NCBI GenBank assembly: GCA_030141605.1
Contig: JAQGDQ010000206.1
Span: 145,001-209,000 of the forward strand
DNA: 64,000 nt
Origin: Tubiluchus corallicola
Taxonomy: Eukaryota > Priapulida > Priapulimorpha > Priapulimorphida > Tubiluchidae
Reading direction: 5' to 3'
Position numbers and translations under genes: made by a program. The notes beneath the pieces were generated by a model that had not been told where the DNA came from, did not search any database, and was given only the letters and a program-made list of their open reading frames with translations. Positions 1 to 11,600 of this stretch are shown one piece after another. Numbering within the stretch: position 1 is the stretch's first letter; each line of letters starts with the position of its first letter.

Positions 1-114
1 TATTATTATTATTATTTATTTTTAAAAACTATGTGCTGAATACATTCCCTCTATTTGTAGGAATATGTTTAAAATTTCTAAAAGCATTTACAACGTATTA
101 AACCTATTCACACA

Positions 115-118
115 CACA

Positions 119-149
<31 letters not shown>

Positions 150-185
150 ATATATGTATATGTATATATATATGTGTATATATAA
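115..185. repeat. TA/TATG microsatellite
   Basis: A run of alternating ta and tatg units follows a short cacaca tract. It is a simple low-complexity repeat with no coding content. Confidence 0.9.
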
Positions 186-1443
186 TTTAGAATCCAACGC
201 ATGAGACACATTGAACGACAACGATCATATACAATAGACATAGTTACAAATTATAATCCAACACTACATACATACATAATAAACGATAACGAACATATTT
301 TAATACTTAATAACAAAAATTTACGCACATTATACACAATGAAAAACAGCGAGTACGATTATAATAAACATAATTACCAATTCTAATGTAAATTCACATA
401 ATCATAAATAAAAACAAAACAGCATATAAACATACATATATGTATGTCCAGACTCACGGTATTTAACTACTACAGGACCGTAAGCGTTTTTTGCATTTTG
501 CATAGGTTCATGAAAAACTGCTTCAACTAAAGAGCGATTACTTTATAATTTTTGTACGTTTCTGCTTGTACATGCATAATTTGTACATGCAAAATTATGA
601 TTTTCAAGCAAAATCATGTATTGCAAAAACAAATGCATTTGCTTGCTTTAATTTAAACATGTTAAAAATCGATTTTTGACGAAAAAATTGAAAAAGCTTT
701 CAGTTACTACAATATTTGCACTGTAACAAAGTACAGTATCACTTGTGTGAAATTGGCTAATGCAGAAAATTTCAACTATCCAGACACAACACTCCAATAC
801 AGTTTGGCCTCAAGTCTACTCTATTATTAAGGAGAAATTCCTGTTAAACGACGAAAGGACCTTGTCATTGGCTAATCGGTTGTTTTTTCCTGGAACTCTG
901 CACAGCAGACAGTTCTCTTAGGTTGTAGCAAACAGGCGATTAGTAAAATAGTTTGTACGATCACGCAAGTGTACACCAGATTAAGCCACTCGATAGGCTA
1001 AGTTCCTGGAATACAACTGACACTTCTCTTGGGCAGTAGCATGCAACAAAATAGTGTACGATCACGCAAGTGTACACCAGACTAAGTTACTCGATAGGCC
1101 AAGTTGGAGTGCCTGAAAAAGGCGTGTTTTTCTTAATTTTATCCAATTAACTCACTGATAAGTGCTCTGACAAATAACTTGGTTGGATAGCCGAGATTCT
1201 CCTGAATAGAACAGTACCTATTTTGTAATCAAAATAGTTATGTCTGCGCTCATACAGCTGCAGAAAAGTCATTTGACTCGTGCGGTCCTGAATGAGTCCT
1301 AAACTACAGTCGAGTTGTCTATGGTCTAGGTATATGGTGACAGTCTTTCACAGACAATCACGCTTTCAGTTTCTATCCTGTTTGTCACGTATACCAACCA
1401 GACTAAGAATATCGGGCCACAACACACAGTCAAACAGTCAGTA

Positions 1444-1924
1444 CAGTCAACCTCCGGGTATAAGGTACTCGCTTATAAGGTACGCTCGCTTATAGGGGAC
1501 CACCAACACCGGTCCCGATTTCTCATATCTTCGTATACAAGGTACTCGGATACAAGGGACTTTCGGTTATAAGGGACGATATCTTCAAGTCCCGCATAAT
1601 AGAAACTCAGGTAAATTACCTCACATATAAGGGACCCTATGATCAAAGCGAAATTGCTCGATTTTTAACTTCAATTTTTCGCAAACTCGGCCTTCGAACA
1701 GCTCGGTTTCCGCGGTTACATACATCTTGCATCACTGAAGGAGCTTCCTACATACCGTTTGCACTGAATGTGTAGCAATTATCCATAAAAATATGCGTAA
1801 AAGTACAGAAAAGTGCAGGTCTAGATACACCCTCGGTCTGACTCAACTTCGGCTATAAGAGACATCGGATATAAGGGACGATTTTTTCCGGTCCGAAGGT
1901 GTCCCTTATATCCGAGGTTGACTG
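1444..1924. mobile_element. Pogo/Tigger-like non-autonomous DNA transposon (MITE)
   Basis: The left end reads cagtcaacctccgggtataa and the right end is the inverted equivalent, ending gaggttgactg. Both ends abut TA (1442-1443 and 1925-1926), the target duplication of the Tc1/mariner/pogo group. The inner flanks carry extra copies of the motif tataagggac near both ends. No transposase frame is visible in 481 bp, so it is a deletion derivative. Superfamily assignment rests on the TA target and the CAGT start. Confidence 0.8.
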
Positions 1925-2242
1925 TACTGTACTGTATCTAGACTGTCAGCATTTAACCTGAATTCACTCTATCAGTATTACATGTGAATTACTTGACAAA
2001 AATTACAATTCTTCCAGTCTTGCAAAAAATACGCTATAGGATTATTAGTGGACCTTGTATTGTTGTAAAAGCACACAGGCTTCTATTGGCACAGTAATAA
2101 TTTTAGTAGGTGGTGACACAGTGTAAACATTGGTACTAGCAGCATGTTATTCATAACCTGGCGGCATTAATTAATAAGAAAATGGAATCATCAACACGAT
2201 GGTGCCTCCTTAAACTAATTATGTGCGCTCTTTGCTTTTCAG

Positions 2243-2726
2243 ACATTACCTGAAGCTGGTGTTTGTTTGCTGGTTTCTGATGCCTGCATTAGTGCCATTC
2301 TTGTGGAATGAGACATTCTGGCATTCCATGTATGTGTGTGTCTTCCTTCGTTATTGCACGCAACTCCATTCCACTTGGCTAGTCAACAGCGCAGCCCACA
2401 TGTGGGGCAACCAGCCGTATGACCGATTCATCCAACCGGCCGAGAATCTAGGCGTAACGCTCATCGTCGGTGGAGAGGGGTACCATAACTACCACCACAC
2501 GTTCCCCTGGGACTACTCCACCAGCGAACATGGGTGGAAGCTGAACTTTACCACAGGGTTCATTAACTTTTTTGCCTTGTTCGGGCTGGCATACGACATG
2601 AAGAGTGTGTCAAAACAGATGATTGCGGACAGAAAAAGGAGAACTGGAGACGGTACGACGTCATTCAGTCTGGGAACATATCATTCCAGAACGGAACATG
2701 TCAAATCGGACGCCAAAAAACAGTGA
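2243..2726 (+). CDS. Stearoyl-CoA (delta-9) desaturase, C-terminal exon
   Basis: This is the terminal exon of an integral-membrane, ER-resident acyl-CoA desaturase. The family inserts the first cis double bond into palmitoyl- or stearoyl-CoA, using electrons from cytochrome b5. The exon starts after a clear acceptor (tttgcttttcag) and runs to TGA. It encodes the second pair of membrane helices (FVCWFLMPALVPFLW and the stretch before LHSTWLVNSAAH), the conserved NSAAH box, and the third histidine box GGEGYHNYHHTFPWDYSTSE. The VSKQMIADRKRRTGDG tail is also typical of the family. The first two histidine boxes (HXXXXH and HXXHH) must lie in exons off the left edge, so the gene is partial here. 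About 20 residues after the usual RTGDG ending look lineage-specific. A cytochrome b5 gene sits 12 kb downstream; a functional reason for that proximity is speculation. Confidence 0.95.
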
Positions 2727-3005
2727 ACCGAAACATTTGCCAAATATTTGTCGTATTGTTGTAATTCTTAATGTGGAGTATTTGTCCACGTCAGTCATAG
2801 ATTTATCTATGATGTGATGTGAACCATAGCTTTATCTATGGTACGAACAAAGCTGTCATAATATGTTGTGACATGATTATTAATCTTGTATTTAAGTTTA
2901 ATGGTAATATTAAGTTAATGGTATTTAAAAAGTTTTTGCTGTGAAATGTTTTACGTTTGCTTCTGCTTGTTATACGTTGTAATATTGTTACCACGATGGG
3001 CTTTT

Positions 3006-3011
3006 AATAAA
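3006..3011 (+). terminator. Poly(A) signal of the desaturase gene
   Basis: A canonical AATAAA lies 280 nt after the desaturase stop codon and is followed by T-rich and GT-rich sequence. This fits a normal 3' UTR end near 3030. Confidence 0.65.
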
Positions 3012-3133
3012 TTATGTAATTTTAAGTTAGAAAGCTGTGCTGTTTATTATCTTTGTCAACTTGCATAGGAGTACAGTATCCTAAAGTGGAGTACAGTATC
3101 CTAAAGTGGCTTCTTTGGATGGCTAGTAGTTAG

Positions 3134-3554
3134 TAGGGGTGAGCATTCACTACCAGAAAGCGAATTCGAATCGAACCGAATTTGTGACTTTCGAATTCGA
3201 ATCGAACCGAACTTCAGTGTTTCGAATTCGAACCGAATTCGAATTGAGATTGAATGATTTTCGAACAAGTTTTCGAACCACCAGTAAAAATTAGTCGTAC
3301 AAAGATCATGCATATCACTCGATTTTGCTCTGCAATAAAACGACTAGTAATTTGTTTAAAATTGTGCGCAGAAATCACAGCTAAATTATGCTAATTGCAC
3401 GATGTTTCAATCGTTTTAATGAACAGGAACATATGTGATTGAAGTGCTGAATTATTCGAATCTATAGTTTTGGATTCGAATCGAGTTCGAACTAAAAAAA
3501 CTCGTTCGAATTCGATTCGAATGTTCGAACTCGAACGTTCGATGCTCACCCTTA
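3134..3554. mobile_element. hAT-like MITE rich in TTCGAA words
   Basis: The ends read taggggtgagca and tgctcaccctta, inverted copies of each other. They are flanked by an exact 8-bp duplication, gtagttag, at 3126-3133 and 3555-3562. An 8-bp target duplication points to the hAT superfamily. The interior is full of sub-palindromes built from gaattcgaatcgaaccgaa. Degenerate relatives occur at about 12579-12942 and 31990-32262. No transposase is encoded. Confidence 0.85.
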
Positions 3555-3989
3555 GTAGTTAGTGGACGGATGTTATCAGCAATTTTTGCAACTTTGTGAC
3601 TTTTTGAGTTTTTTATAGTCAACTTTAATATGATCCAAGTTTAATCCAAGTTTTAAAATTCTATTGTAAGCATAAAGAACACAGCTTCAACAGCAAATGT
3701 ATATATGATTATCATCTATGTTTGAATAGCCACGATTTCTGCTTGCTGATTGAAGCCACAATCGAAGTTAGTCATTGCTAAATCTGGTGAGAAAATGGAC
3801 GTGTGACGAACTGAAAAGTGTTTCTAGTCAGTAAATTACCCCCCGCCTATTTACTTTATTGAGAAGTGCATGAAAGCGTCTCATAGTTTTGACATCTCAT
3901 TTCCCTGTTCAATTCTCATATTAGGAGGTTATCCTTATAATGTTGTAAGTTCCAAAACTGACATAACCATTTAAATTACGCAGACGTGT

Positions 3990-4316
3990 CATTGTTGTTG
4001 TTGATGTTGTTGCTGTTGTTGTTGTTGTTGTTGTTGTTGTTGCTGCTGCTGCTGTTGTTGTTGTTGTTGTAGTGTTGTTGTTGCTGTTGCTGCTGCTGTT
4101 GTTGTTGTTGTTGTAGCATTGTTATTGTTGCTGTTGCTGCTGTTGTTGTTGTTGTGTTGCTGCTGTTGCTATTGTTGTTGTTATTACTGTTGATGTTGCT
4201 GTTGCTGTTGTTATTGTTGCTGCTGCTGCTGCTGTTGTTATTGTTGTTGTTGCTGCTGTTGCTGTTGCTATTGTTGTTGTTGTTATTACTGTTGATGTTG
4301 TTGTCGTTGTTGTTAT
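3990..4316. repeat. (TTG/CTG)n trinucleotide microsatellite
   Basis: About 325 bp of interrupted ttg, ctg and tta triplets. Reading it as poly-leucine gives a long open frame that is an artefact of the repeat. Confidence 0.95.
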
Positions 4317-4319
4317 ATT

Positions 4320-4895
4320 ACGTTATCTCATCTGTGAAAGTTCTGTAGGTCTACAGTAACAATACGTTAGAGGTTTTAAAAGTCCTAAAAGAATCTTTAG
4401 ATTCTGCATCGCTCTCAACAATTAAGCATGCAGCCGTGAAATAATCTTGCTTATTTCTACAAGATTAAAAGCACTTTTCAGCTACAAAAACTTATAAACC
4501 ATAATGCCACCTGCCGTTGCCAGTAGCAACGAGATGCGGAGGCTGAGAATGTAGTGAATTTGCATTCTGCACATTGAAATCTTAGAAAATTACAGCCATA
4601 TAAACTTACATTACAGAATACGGTTAGCTAAAAGAGCTAAAAGACATTTCACGGGCAAAATGGTGGATTTGTAACCTCTATTTGCACTTTATAAACACAT
4701 TAGTACACTGATCATGTTACTGGGCAGAATTAAGGAGGAAGAAATTTAAATAATGTAGCTCACACATCAACTTTTTAGATGGATCACGTCATATGTGGTT
4801 CACACGTGTTCACAAGTAAGCACATGGCACTACGCTTCTTGCACAGTTCCACGTCGTAATACAAGCCTGCACACGCATTCGTACGGCTACACACG
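4320..4895. repeat. Interspersed repeat, copy A (pair of 13105-13775)
   Basis: This block is closely similar to the one at about 13105-13775. Both start with ttatctcatctgtga straight after a trinucleotide microsatellite. Both contain agcaacgagatgcggaggct and tttgcattctgcacattgaa, and both end near gttcacaagta and ttgcacagtt. It does not encode anything recognisable. Confidence 0.75.
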
Positions 4896-5183
4896 CCTTC
4901 GCACGGCTGCACACGCCTCGAAGAAGGTGTAGTGTAGAAAAGAATAATGAAAAGCCTAAAGTTGAGATTGTTTGAAAAAATGTTATACTCGTGGGTCTTT
5001 TACACATTGTTGCTGCCATGTATTTAGAATCAAATCGTATAATACAGTATATAATACTTCAGATCACGTTTCAAATACTTCTTGCTCTTTGCAATATGCA
5101 ATATTCTTGGTTGATTAGAATGTCATGTCACCATAATACTATAATCAATACTGTAAATAACTGTGAAAAAACAAATAAAAATA

Positions 5184-5661
5184 CAGTGGCCGCCGCTTAT
5201 TGCGGACACGTCGGGCCAGCAGTGTATGTCCATATTAAGCGGCTGTCCATATTAAGCGAAGTGACCCATGAAGACCCTTCCCCTTCATTAAAAAAGGCAA
5301 AAAACTGTCTGTATCAACTCGTCTCCTGTTTTATTGAAAAAAAGAAGTCAGACGAGTTTGTTTGGCAGGAAACTTTTCTCTCAACCTTGAACGGAAGGAA
5401 GTTATCACAGTTTCGAAGCTCTCAAGGCCACGGCAAACGGCGAACTGACTGATGCAATGACTCACACAGGCAGCAGAGCGGGAAGCTCTTTTCAATCACG
5501 CACGGCTGGTTCACGTGCCAAGAATGTTCGCTGTCCATATTAAGCGGCGGTTGTCCATATTAACCGGCGGATTTTATTAGGGGAAAATTCCGTCCCTCGC
5601 GAGTTGTCCACAATAACCGGCTGTCCACAATAACCGTGTCCATAATAAGCGGCGGCCACTG
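5184..5661. mobile_element. Pogo/Tigger-like MITE (cagtggccgccgctta ends)
   Basis: The left end reads cagtggccgccgcttattgc and the right end is its inverted equivalent, ending aagcggcggccactg. TA flanks both ends (5182-5183 and 5662-5663). Short words of the type tgtccatattaagcgg recur several times near each end. The 478-bp element carries no transposase frame. Confidence 0.85.
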
Positions 5662-5663
5662 TA

Positions 5664-7738
5664 TTTGAAACTGCCAGGCGTAAATCCATACATTGTTTGC
5701 AACAGATGTAACAAAATAGAATGAGTGGGAAGAGCCAAACTACCAGCGGAGGTCAACCTCACGATGGCCTCTAGCTGCCTACCTATTCCACTATATAAAA
5801 TTATATATAAAGTTGATAGGTAGTAAGCCCTCTGTTTTTTGTTCACAAAGCCTAATAAGGGCAATTTAGACTGCTTAAATACCATTGCACATTAGTGATT
5901 TATGTAAACCTTTTATATGTAAACAATATCAAAATTCATGCACTTTTGTACCTCTAAATATATGTAACTGAAATTATGCTTTTCATTGCTAAGATTTTTG
6001 TTTTACTACTGTGCCAGATTTTCGTTGAAGGATTCAGGTTGCATAAAAAATTGGTTATTTTCGCGCTTAACTTTAGTCCCATGAAACTGGATAGTAATTT
6101 CATTGCAATATGAGCGAAAGGACCTAGAATTTTACCTTTACAGGTTTGTGCAGCATTGGAATTTTTTTCGTCACAAAAAACTTTCACTCACGAAGTTTTT
6201 TATTTTAGGAATGAAATCTTGAGCATACACTAAACTGATAAAACAATTTTATTAATTCACCTCTACAGGTTTTTTAATTTGATTGATTTATCGTTCATTC
6301 CAAACTTAAAGTTCACATTCAAAATACAGTTACAACAATAAATAACCGTTCAAGAACACACAGAAACTCATATAAAACATTTGTAATGACAAATTAATGT
6401 TCTAGCAGCCAAAGTTACTTAATTGAGTAGCTTTATGAGGGCAGGTATGACAAATTAATATTCTAAATGCTAAAATTGTTAACTGAGTACTGCTATGAGA
6501 GCAAGTATTGTATTGGTGCTGAATTAACTTGAAAAAGAACAACGTAATAATTGAAAAAATAAATTCAATTCTCGCACAGCCTGTCCACATACACAGTGAG
6601 TTGGTCGAAGGTGGTGTACTGTCCTTTATTCTGTCTGTGTTGCATCTCTTTATTTCTCAGCAACTATGCCACGTCATATAGGATCTTCATTATTTTTTTC
6701 ATTTTATTTTTTACAACTTTATTCTTTCTTCTTTTTTTAATCTCCAGAAATGAAAAAATGTTCAAATAATTGTTCAACGATGTTTCAAATGATTATAATA
6801 TTAATAAAGCCAATATGACTGTGAGCTATAGCGATGTTACAATGTAAGACATGTAATAATCGTTACGGCTTGCTAAATTTTGTCCAACAACTTTAAAAAT
6901 TTGATTCTTCTAATTTTTTTAAATCCATAGGTCATTTTCGAACATCGCGTATTCAATTATTTGACTAAATAATGGAAACGTATAATTCCATAATTCATTT
7001 CTATTTGTCGAGAAGTTTCTGAAACTTAACGAAATTTTTTGAATACAATAACTTCTCATTCAACTTAATGTTAACCTTGCTATTGGTTTTACTGCTTCAT
7101 ATTAGCCTGTATTATTCTGGTTTTGCACAGCTGTTAAGTACTATACTATAAAATAATATTCTGACCTTGTACTTGGTCATTTCCTTGCTATCAGTGCTCT
7201 TAACCACCTGTCTATTAATATCTTGTAAATTGCTAAAATCTCGTGGAAATCATGATTTTTTTCTCTTATTGTGTTTGTATTAAACTTAATAGTTTTGGTT
7301 GTGCAGTAGAAGTGAATGAATTTGTCGTTATTATTGTGGTGGCCACATTTTACATGATTTTTGAGTTGTTTGGTAATGAATATTTTTTATGTTCATGATT
7401 AAGTACTGCAGAACAGAAGGACAGACAAATGCAATTATAATCAAAACACTAAAATGTAAGAGTTATACATATTTTACAAACAGAGTACAAAGCTCTTTTA
7501 ATTACAGCAGTTGTTACTAAATAATGTAATGTGGTCAAATTAACATTCATTTTTTGTCTAGGCGTTAAAATTAAAACGAAATTGAAGTTTTCGATACCAT
7601 CCATCGTATGAAAAGTGCAATATCTGGACAAAATACTTGACTTCATTAACAACTGGTGATAAGGTCATCGTTATTTGAATAAATATATACATTAAATAAT
7701 TATATACAGTTAACAAAGGCAAAAAATGACAAAAAATA
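5664..7738. other. Intergenic stretch without recognised gene
   Basis: AT-rich sequence between the MITE and the end of the next gene. The only structure seen is a degenerate direct duplication of about 62 bp at 6383-6508, sharing tgacaaattaat and ctatgag-like words. The 3' UTR of the minus-strand membrane-protein gene must occupy its right part; I could not place the cleavage site. Confidence 0.5.
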
Positions 7739-10700
7739 TCAAATTCCATTCACTTCGTTTTCGAAGAACAGGTGTGCGTTCGGGTTGTACATTGCCCTCC
7801 ACTTTGCCAGTCTGTAACACAATTTGAAACACAACATTGATGGTGTTGTACATATTAATGCATATGTTGTTAATATTATGCATTGTAACAAATTATTATG
7901 ATAAAAATTTTAAATGAAACATACATATACTTTTCATCCTTCAGATCTTGGAACACGTACTTGTATATTGCTCGATCGTCAAGCCAAAAGTTTTGCTTCT
8001 TTGGCCGTCCATGTACAGCAGGTAGCGTCTCAATAGCTTCGTCTGAAATGAAAAGAAAAAAAAACTATTCACGAAGATGTGTATGAACGTATCTTAACAC
8101 AATAATTTATTTAATTACTCATTCGTTTATTCACTGCCACACACATCAAACACAAACGCAAAAAAGAGGTTGCAATTATACAAGAACATCATAAAACCAT
8201 ACAAGACAGTATTTTTGACGGACATGTATAAAATGTTTAGATTATAGAGTATATATAATAAATTATCTAGCTGCTTGAATAAACCTACTAGATATCAATG
8301 TATCAGCAAACCAATAAACGTAGCATCACATTATAGGGTTTACAAATCCGGTGAGTTCCAAAGCCTAATAATATGGATCGTATAACGAATTAATGTTCAT
8401 AGTCAGTGATCTTTGGACCTATTTGACAAATGGATGGGCGACAGTCAGAAAATTGTTGTTCTAAGCAGTCTTAAGATCAAGTAAGAAGTTTAAATAGCAA
8501 ACATGATATATGCAAAAACAAAAACAAGATACCAGTGTGGGATCCTCCATCGCAGCAGCCTTCAAGGTCAGGATCCCACAATGACTTTCTTTTCCATCTT
8601 CCACCACACCTAAATTAATGAGTGCATAATTACACATTAATTGCTGTTAGAAACTGAAATATAAATTCCTATTCTAATCTAACGACATTCATAATATAAC
8701 GACAAACACAGACTAATATGTATGGGCATAACTACATATTACCAGGGACCCTTATTTCATAATGGCTTACACACACAAGTACTAGCTTGCCTTTTGTTCA
8801 TTCCCGTAATCATTAGCGCTGATGTAATCCATTTCTCTGATGTATAAAACTTTCTACAGGGTGACATATGTGACATATGTGGCTCCATGTAATGAACGTA
8901 AGAAAACAGATTAAGAGTCTGTAACTTCATCTAAAACCTACCACTGGCCACAGTTGAAAACTTTAAAAATAAAGCAGGAAAGGGAAGGATGAAAAGGGGA
9001 AATCTACCAGACTAATAAGGTGTGTGCAACACATCAAACTCAGCCCAATTTTACTCCTACAGGATTAGAACTAAATGATAAAGTTCAAACAAGAGCTGTA
9101 ACGTCATGTCAAAATCTGAATTATAACTCTCATTGGTTGATAATTACCTAACGAAACTATTCTACATGGTGTTATAACACCTCTCAGGATGGGCTGCACA
9201 TCCACATTATTCCATCACTTCGATTTTTAAAACAGAATTCGACTATAGGAGCATTTATCCTATTTATCCTAAAGATACCACCAGTTGGTCAATGGCTGCT
9301 TATAATTATAATAGTTGCTTATTAGTTCAAAACATACGCGGTTTCTTTACCCAACAGCCCGACTGGTGTCTGATTCCACCCTCCTAGTCACAGGTTCACG
9401 TTAAACATATAGGTCTTTGGAACGGACAAACATCGGACAAGAATCTTTTTTCATATAATAGCAGTATTTAAATATTAAAACAAATCGTGCTTCTTTTAGT
9501 TGTCGATACCTACCATAAATAAATCAGTATCGCTGTTATAACGACTATGGCTATTCCCATAGCAGCAATGCCCAGCTTGTAGGCTGAAAAAGTAAATAAT
9601 TTAGCTCTTATTATAAAATTGAAATATTATATTTTTACCGATAGGACAGTCGGTAATGTACATTCAAAGTCCGCAAAACAAAGAATGAGTCCATTATAAT
9701 TTACATCGCAAAAGCGCATCAGCTGTAGCAAGACTATAAGCATTAAAATTAAAAGAATCAAACTTGGATTATGAGTAATTAATAATTTTTAATTAATCAT
9801 GAATTATCTAAATCTCCTGCTTGCCTACCTTCCTACCTACTTATCTATGTGCCTACCCATATACCTACCTATTTATCTACCTACGTACGTACGTATCTAC
9901 CTACCTGCCTGCCTACACCCTTGACAATCCACTTGCCTAAAACTGTTTAGATATATTCATACAAGGCAAGCAGGTATGAAAACATTATTCTGTTAACTTC
10001 GTTTCTACTTCGTCACTTCAAGCTATTCTATACTATACTACTCACTACTATTGTGATCTATTTTTGCCATTGCGTTTATTCTACAGTATTTTGATTTGTT
10101 CTTTAGTAAGTCAGTCAACCAGCCAGCCAGTCAATAAGCAAGTGCGTGCGTGCGTGAGTGAGTGAGTGAGTGAATGAGTAGGTAAGTAAGTAAGTAAGTA
10201 AGGAAGTAAGTAAGCAAGCAAGCAAGCAAGCAAGTAAGTAAGTAAGTAAGTAAGTAAGCAAGCAAGTAAGTAAGTAAGTAAGTAAATAGATGATTAGTAT
10301 ACGACTATTAATTTTCACAATTATACAATAATTATATAATTAACTACGGTAGTGGATTACGTACTTAGTTTATTAGTTAGTTTTTGGTTAGTCAGTCAGT
10401 CAGCTAAGAAGGAAGGTAGGTCGGTAAGTAGGTAGGTAGGTAGGTAGGTAGGTAGGTAGGTAGGTAGGTAGGTAGGCAGGCAGGCAGGTAGGTGGCTGGG
10501 TGGGTAGGTTTTTAGGTAGGTAGGCAGGCAGGTAGGTAGGTACGTGGGTAGGTAAATAGGGAGGTAAGTAAGTAGGTAAGCAGGTCGGTAGGTAGGTAGG
10601 TGAGGTGGATCATTTGGTATATAATAAATAGTAGGTAGCCTAATGTTAAGTAGGTAGGTAGGTATATAGATAGGTAGGTAGGTAGATAGGCAGGAAAGAA

Positions 10701-11439
10701 AGTATGTAATCAGGTAGGTAGGCAGGTAGGTGGCTAGTGCTCCTCTGAAAATTTTCTGCACCACTTGTACTTCTTAACGTTTTCACTGCCCAAGTGTCAC
10801 TGCTCAAGTGTACAGCCCGTTGCCCAAATGTCAACTGCCAAGTGTACAGCCCAAGTGTTCACCCCCTGACTGCCTGCTGCCCAAATTTCCACTCCCCGAG
10901 TGTTCACTGCCCAAATGTCATTCAGCCCATATGTTTGGCTACCACTGGACTGTCACTCACTTCCCAAGTGCCAACTGCCCAAGTGACCATTGCCTAAATG
11001 TCCAATGCGCAGGTGGACTTATAACCTGACAGATCAGTAACTGATTCGCAAGTCAATAACTGTTTCGTGCATGTAGTATTCAGGTCACAAAGTTCTCTGC
11101 AAGAACAACGTTAGCTTACACGCAGGTCGGTCAGTATCCCCACTTCCCCCCTCCCCCTTGAAATAGGCCCTGGTTATGAGGTCAAGCCAATTTTTAGAAG
11201 TGACATTTTCTGTTGATCAGCCAAACACGTGGATTTGTCAGAGCGGAAGTAGGAAGTGAGGGACAAAAACATAATAATTAGCCACTAAGACAGTTGCCGA
11301 ACTTGTTCGCGCGTGTTGGAAAAACGGTGAACGATTGATATATGCTTACAGAGTATAAAACTGTAGGTTCAGGCACTCTTTCAGGGTTATTATTGGAATG
11401 AAAAAACGTACCTAATATAATCTCCATTGTAATCTTCAT
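7739..11439 (-). CDS. Single-pass membrane protein of 119 residues, function unknown
   Basis: Five exons join in phase: 11439-11412, 9583-9514, 8609-8533, 8042-7931 and 7811-7739, stop included. Each junction has GT and AG. The product starts [12 protein letters not shown] and has one hydrophobic helix, [20 protein letters not shown] (about residues 14-33). A cysteine and a basic cluster (CGGRWKRKS) follow at once, which predicts N-outside, C-inside topology and possible palmitoylation. The acidic/aromatic cytoplasmic tail includes [31 protein letters not shown] and [17 protein letters not shown] do not recognise the family and see no catalytic motif. The phase-perfect joining of five small exons with ordinary codon use makes a real gene likely. 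The first intron holds the four-base microsatellites. Exon 3 contains an 11-bp inverted repeat next to its donor. Confidence 0.75.
8536..8580 (-). other. Inverted repeat (11-bp arms) inside exon 3, beside the 5' splice site
   Basis: The arms tgtgggatcct (8536-8546) and aggatcccaca (8570-8580) are perfect inverted copies separated by 23 bp. In the transcript they can form a hairpin ending three bases before the end of exon 3 (8533). Confidence 0.7.
9822..9916. repeat. (CTAC)n-type tetranucleotide microsatellite
   Basis: Repeated cctacctac units with interruptions. It lies in the first intron of the 119-residue membrane protein gene and is roughly the inverse complement of the GTAG array at 10395-10735. 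Confidence 0.85.
10108..10285. repeat. (AAGT/AAGC)n tetranucleotide microsatellite
   Basis: Runs of gagt, aagt and aagc units in a period of four. The translated frame ([10 protein letters not shown]) is an artefact. Confidence 0.9.
10395..10735. repeat. (GTAG)n tetranucleotide microsatellite
   Basis: About 340 bp of interrupted gtag units. The minus-strand YLPTYLPT frame is an artefact of the repeat. Confidence 0.92.
10788..11022. repeat. Degenerate short-period minisatellite (actgcccaagtgt)
   Basis: The words tgcccaa and aagtgt recur every 10 to 14 bp, in forms such as ctgcccaaatgtca and cagcccaagtgttc. Two overlapping open frames here come from the repeat. Confidence 0.75.
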
Positions 11440-11600
11440 TGTAACCACCTAAAATAACTTTAAATAAGGCGCGAAAGAAATGCGTCTTGTCTCTTCCTTT
11501 CGCAGTTTAAAACTCGCAGTTGTTTTGTTGCTATGAAACCTCTCCGGGTTTACAATTATGACGCGAGACCCTAGCGCGTCTCCTGTTTAGGTACCTATAG
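11440..11600 (-). promoter_or_regulatory. Putative promoter of the 119-residue membrane protein gene
   Basis: Just upstream of the start codon, the minus strand carries TTTCGCGC, an E2F-like word, next to an AT-rich box (TTATTTAAA). CpG-containing sequence follows to about 11590 in otherwise AT-rich surroundings. The call is positional. Confidence 0.35.

Larger units (their letters stand above)
1..2242. other. Non-coding sequence upstream of the desaturase exon
   Basis: This stretch precedes the splice acceptor at 2241-2242 and is most simply the last intron of the desaturase gene, so its earlier exons lie off the left edge. It holds a TA/TATG microsatellite at about 115-185 and a pogo-like element at 1444-1924. 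Two short near-identical stretches at about 955-1000 and 1052-1100 share the words acgatcacgcaagtgtacac and cgataggc. I see no exon in it. Confidence 0.6.

Noticed and set aside
4154-4348. Poly-leucine open frame
   Set aside because: It is a translation of the trinucleotide microsatellite and has no flanking coding sequence.
10115-10764. Minus-strand frames of YLLT and YLPT repeats
   Set aside because: They are translations of tetranucleotide repeats; no non-repeat coding sequence adjoins them.
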